DNA of 9,001 nt from Caulobacteraceae bacterium (GTDB lineage Bacteria; Pseudomonadota; Alphaproteobacteria; Caulobacterales; Caulobacteraceae). Position 1 is the stretch's first letter; the number at the start of each line of letters is the position of its first letter. The stretch lies in assembly GCA_025351125.1 (NCBI GenBank), contig JANXWN010000467.1, positions 1 through 9,001 of the forward strand, written 5' to 3'. The notes beneath the pieces were generated by a model. It had not been told where the DNA came from. It searched no databases and saw nothing but the letters and a program-made list of their open reading frames with translations. The translations under genes were made by a program, and so were the position numbers. Below, piece by piece: positions 1-6,751 of the stretch.

Positions 1-1632
1 GTCAACGTCGGCGAGCCGGAAACCGATAAAGCCATCGCCATGATTCGTTCGGTCGCCGAGGTCATGGAAAATCACCACCACGTGGTCGTGTTGGACGAGG
101 CTATGGAAGCGTCGGTAAAGCTGTCGCAGCGTTATATCCCCGCGCGGCAATTGCCCGACAAGGCTGTCAGCCTGCTCGACACGGCCTGCGCCCGTGTTGC
201 AGTTTCGCAGCACGCGACTCCCGCCCAGGTCGAAGACCGCAACCGCCGCGTCGAATTGTTGACCGTCGAGATCGACATCGCCAAGCGCGAGGCCGAAGGG
301 CTCTACAACAACGGCGACCGCATCGCTAAACTCGAAGAGCTTATTGTCGAGGCGCAGACCGCCGCCGATGAAATGGTGACCAAATGGGACGCGGAGAAAC
401 TCGCCCTGGAGGGCGTGATCGCCGCGCGCACCGCTCTTGTCGCCGCCCGAACCGCCGCCACGGAGGCGGGGGAAACGCTGGACGAGGCGGCCCATCGCGC
501 GGCCCTGAGGGCGTCGGTCTCTGCGCTCCAGGCCGCCCAAGGCGATCAACCGATGGTGTTCGGCGTCGTCGACGCCGACGCGGTGGCCGCCGTCGTCGGC
601 GACTGGACCGGCATTCCGATCGGTCGAATGGTCAAGGACGAAATCGCCTCTATTCTAACCATTGAAAATCAACTCAAAACCCGCGTGATCGGCCAGGATC
701 ACGCGATGGACGAGATCGCCAAGCGGATCAAAACCAGCCGTGCCAAGCTCGATAACCCGGGAAAGCCGGTCGGCGTGTTCATGCTGTGCGGACCTTCCGG
801 CGTGGGCAAAACCGAGACAGCGCACGTCTTGGCCGAAATGCTGTATTCGGGCGACGATTCCATGATCGTTATCAACATGAGCGAGTTCCAAGAAGCGCAC
901 ACGGTCTCGACCCTCAAGGGCGCGCCCGCCGGCTATGTCGGCTACGGCCAAGGCGGCGTACTCACCGAAGCGGTACGCAAACGTCCGTACTCGGTGGTGC
1001 TGCTCGACGAAATGGAAAAAGCTCACCCGGATGTGCACGAGATGTTCTTCCAGGTGTTCGACAAGGGTTATATGGATGACGCCGAAGGGCGGTTTATCGA
1101 TTTCAAAAACACCCTGATCCTGGTCACTTCCAACGTCGGCACCGAACTGATCACCAGCCTGTCGGAAGATCCGGAGACCGCGCCGGAGCCGGAAGCCCTC
1201 GCGCACGCCTTGCGGCCGGATCTCCTTAAAGTCTTCCCGCCGGCCTTTCTGGGACGCCTGGTTGTTCTGCCCTACTATCCGCTTAGCCCGACGATGTTGG
1301 GCGGTATCGTCAAGCTGCAGTTGGGCCGTATCAAGAAGCGGATTAATGAAAATCACGGTATTGCTTTTAACTACGGCGACGATGTGGTGGACTTGATTGT
1401 CTCGCGCTGCAACGAAGTCGCGTCAGGCGGCCGGGTGATCGACGCGATCTTGACCAACACAATGTTGCCCGAGCTTTCGATTTCGCTTTTGGAACGTCAA
1501 ATGGCGGGCGAGGACGTGACATCGATTGACGTCACGGTTGCGGACGGCGCCTTCGCTTACAGATTCAACGGCGAGACCGTCGTTCCGGCGGAGAAATCCA
1601 AAAGCAAGGCAAAGGCTGGGGCCGCCGCTTGA
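1..1632 (+). CDS. tssH: Type VI secretion AAA+ ATPase TssH (ClpV), 5'-truncated by window edge
   Basis: This is a hexameric Clp/Hsp100 ATPase that disassembles the contracted TssB/TssC sheath in the cytoplasm so that subunits can be reused. The frame is open from base 1, so the N-domain and most of the D1 ATPase lie to the left; 543 residues are visible, against roughly 850-900 in full-length ClpV. Numbering from base 1, the end of D1 carries RQLPDKAVSLLDTACARVA, which is ClpV-like rather than ClpB-like. A coiled-coil M-domain spans about residues 70-160. D2 has Walker A GPSGVGKT (264-271, nt 790-813), pore loop GYVGY (nt 931-945), Walker B VVLLDE (332-337), sensor-1 Asn378, arginine finger in FLGR (Arg419) and sensor-2 GGR (Arg478). 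FFQVFDKG also matches ClpV, where ClpB has LLQVLDDG. The C-terminus is a Lys/Ala-rich tail. It is probably co-transcribed with the two downstream genes. Family assignment is very secure; nothing visible looks degenerate. Confidence 0.95.
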   Translation, partial: VNVGEPETDKAIAMIRSVAEVMENHHHVVVLDEAMEASVKLSQRYIPARQLPDKAVSLLDTACARVAVSQHATPAQVEDRNRRVELLTVEIDIAKREAEGLYNNGDRIAKLEELIVEAQTAADEMVTKWDAEKLALEGVIAARTALVAARTAATEAGETLDEAAHRAALRASVSALQAAQGDQPMVFGVVDADAVAAVVGDWTGIPIGRMVKDEIASILTIENQLKTRVIGQDHAMDEIAKRIKTSRAKLDNPGKPVGVFMLCGPSGVGKTETAHVLAEMLYSGDDSMIVINMSEFQEAHTVSTLKGAPAGYVGYGQGGVLTEAVRKRPYSVVLLDEMEKAHPDVHEMFFQVFDKGYMDDAEGRFIDFKNTLILVTSNVGTELITSLSEDPETAPEPEALAHALRPDLLKVFPPAFLGRLVVLPYYPLSPTMLGGIVKLQLGRIKKRINENHGIAFNYGDDVVDLIVSRCNEVASGGRVIDAILTNTMLPELSISLLERQMAGEDVTSIDVTVADGAFAYRFNGETVVPAEKSKSKAKAGAAA

Positions 1633-1650
1633 GGCCGCCACTGGCGTCTT

Positions 1651-1661
1651 GGAGCGGGAGG
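1651..1661 (+). promoter_or_regulatory. Ribosome binding site deciding the methyltransferase start
   Basis: The purine-rich run GGAGCGGGAGG lies just ahead of adjacent GTG (1664) and TTG (1667) codons. GGAG at 1651-1654 is 9 nt from GTG, and GGGAGG at 1656-1661 is 5 nt from TTG. Either start gives the family's usual N-terminus within one residue. This supports a non-ATG start instead of the ATG at 1526 inside tssH. Confidence 0.55.
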
Positions 1662-1663
1662 CG

Positions 1664-3088
1664 GTGTTGACGACGGCCTACGACGAGGTCGCCTATCCAA
1701 CTCACGCCTTCGCACAGACCCATCCGGATCGTTTGGCGAGCCATGCTACGCTGTTCGGCCTACCCTATGCTGAGGCTGCAACTTGCCGTGTGCTGGATAT
1801 CGGCGCAGGTGACGGGTCGAACCTAATCCCAATGGCCGCGACGCACCCGCGCGCCCATTTCGTCGGCTTTGATTTGTCTCAGGAAGCCGTAAAGCGTGGT
1901 GTCGCGATGATTGACGCGCTCGGCCTCGAGAACGTCAGCTTGGTCGTCGGCGATATTATGACGGCCGATTTCGGGGTCGGATCGTTCGACTACATTATAT
2001 CCCACGGCGTGTATTCTTGGGTGCCCGAGCCGGTGCGTGAAGGCTTGCTACGTTCCATTCAACGCCATTTAGCGCCCAACGGCGTCGCTTTTGTCAGTTA
2101 CAACGCCATGCCTGGCGGGCGTATTCGGCAGGCGCTGCGCGACCGCTTGCTGTTCGCCGTGCGCGACGTCAACGGCGCGGCGGCCCGGGCTGAAGCCGCG
2201 CGCCGCCAATTGCTGGTGCTTATTGATGGGTTTGCGCAGGACGACCCTTTTCAAGTCCTGTTGCTTATCGAAGCGCGGCGACTTTACGAACGCGGTGCAA
2301 GTGTTTTGGCGCATGACGAATTGGGCGAGACGTTTTTTCCGGTGCATTTCCATGAATTTGATGGCCACGCCAAGCAGCATGGCTTGCAATTCTTGACCGG
2401 AGCGGAGGCCGCGCGTTGCGGCGAGGGTTTTGCGCCGCCCTACGCCTTAAGCGATCCTAACTTCGATGTACTGGCCCACGTCCAGGAGTTGGATTTTCGG
2501 GATCTTCGTTTTTTTCGCCAGGATTTAGTAATCCACGACTCTGTCGCTGTCTCGCGAATCCCGCAGGCTAATCGCCTTTTGGCCATGCACGTTTCGTCAG
2601 GCGCGACGCGTAACGATTCCGGCGCCTTTCAGGTTGGGGCCTCGCAAATTGAAGTGACCGATGCGGTTCTTGCTAGCGCCCTAGAGACGATCGTTCGCGC
2701 TCGTCCAACTACAATTCCCGTCTCCTCCGTGGTGAGCGATCACGAACATGCGGCTGCTCTCTTGCGGATGTATTGGGTCGGCGCCGTGGACCTGCACGCC
2801 GAGCCGTCAACTTTTCCCAAAGTTTCGGGCGATCGTCCCGCCGCCAGTCCGTTCGCTCGCCTGCAAGCCGCGCGCGGTCAAACACTTTTGACGACACTGA
2901 ATCACGGTATGGTGGAAGTGAAGGACACATTCAGCCTAAATTTCATTGCCGGCCTAGACGGATCGCGAACACGCGCCGAAATCGCCCGCGACTTGGCCCC
3001 GAAACTGGGTGGATCCCTTGAGGCGGTCGCCGTGCAAATCGATAAGCAGTTGGACATTCTCGCGGGGATGCCGTTGCTGGTAGGGTAA
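1664..3088 (+). CDS. SAM-dependent methyltransferase with regulatory domain (protein-lysine methyltransferase-like)
   Basis: This is a class I (Rossmann) methyltransferase of about 474 residues. From the proposed GTG start, the conserved opening YDEVAYPTHAFAQTHPDRL (6-24) leads to motif I VLDIGAGDG (43-51), the acidic ribose-binding residue after FVGF (Asp70), a GDI segment near 95 and YNAMPGG near 145. Residues about 200-290 (HDELGETFFPVHFHEF, HGLQFL) match the methyltransferase regulatory domain (PF10119 type). The last about 80 residues resemble the PKMT C-terminal winged-helix module (LDGSRTRAEIARDLAP). Characterised proteins with this layout are the Rickettsia enzymes that methylate lysines of the surface protein OmpB; the substrate here is unknown. 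An in-frame ATG at 1526 would overlap tssH by 107 nt and add residues unlike the family, so GTG 1664 (or TTG 1667) behind GGAGCGGGAGG is preferred. It lies 31 nt after tssH, which suggests a T6SS-linked role. The family call is firm; the function is inferred. Confidence 0.85.
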   Translation: MLTTAYDEVAYPTHAFAQTHPDRLASHATLFGLPYAEAATCRVLDIGAGDGSNLIPMAATHPRAHFVGFDLSQEAVKRGVAMIDALGLENVSLVVGDIMTADFGVGSFDYIISHGVYSWVPEPVREGLLRSIQRHLAPNGVAFVSYNAMPGGRIRQALRDRLLFAVRDVNGAAARAEAARRQLLVLIDGFAQDDPFQVLLLIEARRLYERGASVLAHDELGETFFPVHFHEFDGHAKQHGLQFLTGAEAARCGEGFAPPYALSDPNFDVLAHVQELDFRDLRFFRQDLVIHDSVAVSRIPQANRLLAMHVSSGATRNDSGAFQVGASQIEVTDAVLASALETIVRARPTTIPVSSVVSDHEHAAALLRMYWVGAVDLHAEPSTFPKVSGDRPAASPFARLQAARGQTLLTTLNHGMVEVKDTFSLNFIAGLDGSRTRAEIARDLAPKLGGSLEAVAVQIDKQLDILAGMPLLVG

Positions 3089-3103
3089 GAGTGTCCGGGT
3101 GCC

Positions 3104-3107
3104 GGAG
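3104..3107 (+). promoter_or_regulatory. Ribosome binding site of the small papain-like gene
   Basis: GGAG lies 7 nt before ATG 3115, an optimal spacing. It selects this start over the in-frame GTG at 3091, which would add eight residues. It lies 16 nt after the methyltransferase stop codon, consistent with an operon. Confidence 0.6.
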
Positions 3108-3114
3108 AACAGAT

Positions 3115-3501
3115 ATGGCCGAACTCAAAATCATTTCCGAAACCGGGATGTTTCACTCGGCGTGCCGCTGTCGGTGGGATGATCATATCGAATGGTACGG
3201 ATTTAAGCCCATCGCTCACCGATCGCCAGAAGGGCCAGGCTTTGTCGATCGCTCGGACCGGACCGTATCGATGAACCACTTCATTTCGTTTGATGTTGAC
3301 GGCGACGTATTGCGAGCCGCCGTCCTTCGGGTGTCGGCGACCTACGCTCAGGCGACCTATTGCGTGCTGGTCAAAGACTGCGTGAGTTTTAGCGCCGACG
3401 TGGCTCGGGCGGTGGGATTGCGCGTACCGTTGGTGAACATTTCGCCCGCAGGCTTTATCGCCATCCTTGCCGTATGGAACAGCTATACGGCCATGGACTG
3501 A
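3115..3501 (+). CDS. Small protein resembling permuted papain-like (NlpC/P60-superfamily) enzymes
   Basis: This 128-residue protein follows the methyltransferase gene by 26 nt. ATG 3115 is chosen because GGAG (3104-3107) sits 7 nt upstream; the GTG at 3091 has no such site. There is no signal peptide or membrane segment. The layout resembles circularly permuted papain-fold proteins: an early strand with His14 (GMFHSAC) running into DHIEWYGFKP (23-32), a Gly-Pro-Gly turn (GPGFVD), a helical stretch ending ATYAQATY, and then the block KDCVSFSADVARAVGL with Cys89 at the start of a helix. By analogy Cys89 and His14 would be the catalytic pair. Members of this superfamily cleave peptidoglycan peptides or other amide/thioester bonds. 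As the last gene of a T6SS-linked run it could be an effector or a housekeeping wall hydrolase. No immunity gene follows. The fold assignment rests on pattern only and is tentative; the gene itself is likely real. Confidence 0.6.
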   Translation: MAELKIISETGMFHSACRCRWDDHIEWYGFKPIAHRSPEGPGFVDRSDRTVSMNHFISFDVDGDVLRAAVLRVSATYAQATYCVLVKDCVSFSADVARAVGLRVPLVNISPAGFIAILAVWNSYTAMD

Positions 3502-3571
3502 CCGATCGAAAGCGGGCGGCTATTTCTCCCGCACGAGCAGCGTTCGCGCCCAGCGGGCGTCCGTTGACGCC
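3502..3571. terminator. Convergent intergenic gap with weak hairpins
   Basis: This 70-bp gap separates the ends of two converging transcription units. It contains two short inverted repeats: GCGGG (3512-3516) with CCCGC (3528-3532), an 11-nt loop; and CGCCC (3547-3551) with GGGCG (3555-3559), a 3-nt loop. Neither is followed by a clear T-run on either strand, so a strong intrinsic terminator is not evident. A weak bidirectional or factor-dependent terminator is possible. Confidence 0.25.
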
Positions 3572-6500
3572 TCACACCGCCGGCATCGGTCTGGCCCCAT
3601 CGCCGACCACGACGAACGGCGCCCAGAAATAGGGGTGCGAATACTGGTCGGGACTGGCCATCATGCTGCGTTCGGCCGCGGCCAGGGCGTCCGCTTGCCC
3701 GGATAATTTGTGCGCGAACATGTCTTGCATCAAGCGCATCGACGAGCGGGTGTCGACCTCCCAGTTCGAAACCACGACATTGCGCGCGCCGGCTTCGACG
3801 AAGGTTGAAACCAAGCCGCCTAGCGCCTCGCCGCCGCTGTTGTCGCCATGCCGGCCGGTGTCGCAGGCCGATAAGACGATCATGTCGGCATCGAGATTGA
3901 GCTGCGGAATTTTCTTTTCATCCAACAGGCCGTCCCCCCCGGCGTCGCCCAGCGAGGTCAACAGTGCCGACTGCATACAGCCGTTAGGCTGCGGCAAAAT
4001 GCCGTGCGTCGCGAAATACAACACCTTATAGTTAGCCAAATCGCCGCCCGCTCCACCGCGCCGCTCGATGTCGGCATCCGTAAACGCAGGACCGAGCGCG
4101 TAGCTGTCGTCGCCCTGCCCAAGGCTCTCCGCCACCGACTTAATCTCCCGGACGGTATCGGGGAGGGGCGAAAGCCGCATCAGCGAAGCGCGGACGTCAT
4201 TGCAGAAAGCGGAGGCGCTGGCGGAGGCCAGACCCGTCGGCCTTACGTCGGCGAAAGCGCGCGGATTGTCGGTAATTTGGGGATCTCCAAAGCCGAAGAA
4301 CGGCTTGGTTGCCTTTGAGAGGGCGGCGTGGCGCGCCTGAACGAAGGCTTTTGCCGAAAGCGCCGTCGACGTGGTGACGTGACGGCCCAGCCAAGCGACG
4401 CCGACATAACTGAGGGGTTGGTCGGAATTGCGCGCTTTTTCCAGGTTGGCCTTCATCACATCCACGCTAGCCTCGTCGGTGACAAAGGCGGCGATCGGCG
4501 CACCGATCAGACTGGCGTCGGGCTCGTAGATAACCTGCTTGGCTGCCAGCACGCCGGACTGAACCGGCCCAAAGATCTTCAAAAACACTTGGTGAGCGAG
4601 GGCTACGTCAAACTTAAGAGGGCTTTTGTGGCCGTCGGACAGGGTTCGGGGACTGTCGATCGGCCTGCGGAACGCCGTAACCATCGCCTGCGCTTGCTCG
4701 CGTGATAGATCGATTGCATAGGGCGTCGCCTCGGTCGGCGAAATAAATATTCCATAGCCGCGTCCCGCTAGGACGAAAACTTTGACGTAAACCTCGCCGG
4801 GCTGAAGTGTTTTTTGCAAATCGGTTAGATCGACCGCCTTGCGCAGCAGCGAGGCGTAGTGAGGATCGGCCTGCAGGAGCTGCGATTCAAGCGTGTCGCT
4901 TTCGACAACCAAGGATTTTAGCTCTGAATCGATGCGCGTCTTGGCCTCTCCGCGATAGGCATCGCGCTGTTGCAAGTCACGCAACTCCGCGGTCTTCGCC
5001 TCAAGACTGCGTCCGGTGTCTTCCAAAGCGCGCGCAAGACCGGCCGCCTTGGCGCCTCCCGCCAGGGTGTGGGCCGCCTGACGCTTGGCCGCCTCGGCGC
5101 TGGACTGCGAGACTAAGGTCTGTGCGGCGTTGAAGAAGCGGGCCACATCCTTGGCATCGCCCGTCGGGTTCGCGCCGACTCGTCGCAGCAAGATGTCGAA
5201 ATAGGTTCGCACGAGGTCGGCCGACGCTTCGAGCGAACCGCGTTGGTTGCGAAAAATTTCGAAGGCTGTCTCGTAATCGGCCAAAGCCTGGTCGTCATGG
5301 GTTGGCGCCAAAGCAACCGTCGCGCCTGCCGTGGTCGCCTCTTCTCGCGCCAATTCGACAAGAAAGCCGGCGAGAGGAAGGGAATTGGGGTATTTACGCG
5401 CAAAGGCGTTCACGGCGATGCGAAATTGCCGCTCTGCCTCGTCAGCTCGCTCCGTGCCGGCGTCCAGACGCAGAGCATCTGCCCGAATCTGGGTATTTAG
5501 CCACGGCGTCGCTTCCCCTAGGAGGTGACTGGCCCCGGAGCCGCCACTTAGTGTCAGTCGATTGGTCATCTGACCGATAGCCAGAGCGATGGCGGCGCGG
5601 GCCTCCTCCTTGCGCCCCAGCGACTCCAGAGAGGTGGCCTTGATTTCCAGGGCTTGGGCATCGCGCAATTTCTCGCGCTGCGACGCGGAAATAAGGTCGG
5701 TGGCGTCGATCCCGCCAACTTCGGTAATCTCGATCGCTCCGCCCGGCGCGCGCACCACCGGCGCGAGCGTGACGGCGGCGTTGCGCGCGGCGATAGCCTC
5801 GTCGGCCATGCGCACCGCATCTTCATAGTGAGTTTGATTGCGGGCGTGCGCGGCGCGATAGTTCAGTCCCAAACCCTTCAGGCTGGCGTCGGGGCCGGCT
5901 TCTTGAGCGAGCGCTTTGGCTTGCGCGAAATAGACATCAGCCTCGGCGAAGCGACCCTTGTTTGAAACGTTGAGCGCGAAATTATACAGCGCTTCCGCCC
6001 GTGAGGCGGCTGATACGCTAGGGTCGCTGGATTGACCCGCCAACGCCGCGAACACGGCCTCTGCGTCACTGAATTGCCAATCTTGACCGCTCGAATAAGC
6101 TTGTCGGCGGCGACGTTCCGTCGATTGCGCGGTCTCTCCCGCCAAGCTGAGGGCGTCGACGTGTACGGCGGCGACTTGTCCCACATCCGCGCCTTGCTCG
6201 GCGACGGCTTGCGGTTCCGGCGTGGCGCCGACCATGAATTTCAGCCCCGCCGCCAAAAGATCAGCAATCGGCGCCATGCCTTGCGCGGCAACCGGTCGCA
6301 GCTTCGAGCCCGGAACAAAGGCGACATAGTCCAGGCCCGCCGCCTTGGTTTTACAGGCGATCGGCTTGAAACTCGCGACGCCCGGCGTCGCTGTCGACGC
6401 GCCTGCGAAATCGCAATTCGCCTGCGCGGCCAAGGCTGCGCGCCACGCGGTTCGCGCCGCCTCCACCTTCGAGGCGGGCAGCTGATAGAGCTTGCCCAAG

Positions 6501-6748
6501 CTGTGCGACCATCCGCGGCAGGTGACATTCCAAACCCGCACACCCTGCGAAATCAAAGGGTCGTCAAAACCGCGCTTGGCTTCGCACACCGCGCCGCTGG
6601 CGGCGCTGCGGCCCAGATTAAACCGATCGTTAAAGCCGTTGAAGCCGGCGGCATGGACCGGCAGGGCGGCGGCGGTCAGGCCGACCACCGCCAAGCCGCC
6701 CAATAGCCGAGCGATCATGGAATAGAGAGCACGCGCCTGGTTCATCAT
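3572..6748 (-). CDS. Exported TPR-CHAT domain protein (caspase-like peptidase)
   Basis: This 1058-residue protein has a signal peptide: Arg near the start, the hydrophobic stretch GGLAVVGLTAAAL, and likely cleavage after VHA at residue 33. The function is therefore periplasmic or extracellular. An N-terminal region (about 34-140) has four cysteines (55, 77, 112, 132). TPR-like helical pairs follow around 249-284, 289-322, 361-394, 423-450 and 485-505. A coiled-coil stretch lies near 570-630. The C-terminal CHAT domain (about 630-1055) carries FATHG with His915 and LSACDTG with Cys962, the caspase/separase-like dyad, then a conserved GGEALGGL turn and a SNWEVD segment. Both catalytic residues are intact, so it is predicted to be an active cysteine peptidase. 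The start is 3 nt after the stop of the upstream exoprotein gene, with GGAG 6 nt before the ATG; ATG 6745 is an equally plausible start. Its likely job is processing, anchoring or controlling the exoprotein; the substrate is unproven. Confidence 0.9.
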   Translation of the reverse strand: MMNQARALYSMIARLLGGLAVVGLTAAALPVHAAGFNGFNDRFNLGRSAASGAVCEAKRGFDDPLISQGVRVWNVTCRGWSHSLGKLYQLPASKVEAARTAWRAALAAQANCDFAGASTATPGVASFKPIACKTKAAGLDYVAFVPGSKLRPVAAQGMAPIADLLAAGLKFMVGATPEPQAVAEQGADVGQVAAVHVDALSLAGETAQSTERRRRQAYSSGQDWQFSDAEAVFAALAGQSSDPSVSAASRAEALYNFALNVSNKGRFAEADVYFAQAKALAQEAGPDASLKGLGLNYRAAHARNQTHYEDAVRMADEAIAARNAAVTLAPVVRAPGGAIEITEVGGIDATDLISASQREKLRDAQALEIKATSLESLGRKEEARAAIALAIGQMTNRLTLSGGSGASHLLGEATPWLNTQIRADALRLDAGTERADEAERQFRIAVNAFARKYPNSLPLAGFLVELAREEATTAGATVALAPTHDDQALADYETAFEIFRNQRGSLEASADLVRTYFDILLRRVGANPTGDAKDVARFFNAAQTLVSQSSAEAAKRQAAHTLAGGAKAAGLARALEDTGRSLEAKTAELRDLQQRDAYRGEAKTRIDSELKSLVVESDTLESQLLQADPHYASLLRKAVDLTDLQKTLQPGEVYVKVFVLAGRGYGIFISPTEATPYAIDLSREQAQAMVTAFRRPIDSPRTLSDGHKSPLKFDVALAHQVFLKIFGPVQSGVLAAKQVIYEPDASLIGAPIAAFVTDEASVDVMKANLEKARNSDQPLSYVGVAWLGRHVTTSTALSAKAFVQARHAALSKATKPFFGFGDPQITDNPRAFADVRPTGLASASASAFCNDVRASLMRLSPLPDTVREIKSVAESLGQGDDSYALGPAFTDADIERRGGAGGDLANYKVLYFATHGILPQPNGCMQSALLTSLGDAGGDGLLDEKKIPQLNLDADMIVLSACDTGRHGDNSGGEALGGLVSTFVEAGARNVVVSNWEVDTRSSMRLMQDMFAHKLSGQADALAAAERSMMASPDQYSHPYFWAPFVVVGDGARPMPAV

Positions 6749-6751
6749 GAT

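Noticed and set aside
655..1356. 233-codon open frame on the minus strand within tssH
   Set aside because: It lies wholly antisense to the D2 ATPase, where all catalytic motifs are intact on the plus strand. Its translation shows no recognisable domain and is an effect of GC-rich codon bias.
1526..1663. N-terminal extension of the methyltransferase from ATG 1526
   Set aside because: It overlaps tssH by 107 nt in another frame. The extra residues are Arg-rich and unlike the family, and a better start with a ribosome binding site lies at 1664-1669.
3091..3114. GTG start of the small papain-like gene at 3091
   Set aside because: It has no suitable ribosome binding site, whereas ATG 3115 has GGAG 7 nt upstream.
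3467..3706. Plus-strand 79-codon frame as a possible immunity gene for the papain-like protein
   Set aside because: It overlaps both the end of the papain-like gene and the 3' end of the convergent CHAT gene. The translation is Arg/His-rich, with no signal peptide, membrane segment or family resemblance.
6032..6706. 224-codon plus-strand frame
   Set aside because: It is antisense to the signal-peptide and N-terminal part of the CHAT gene. Its Arg/Gly-rich content is typical of a shadow frame.
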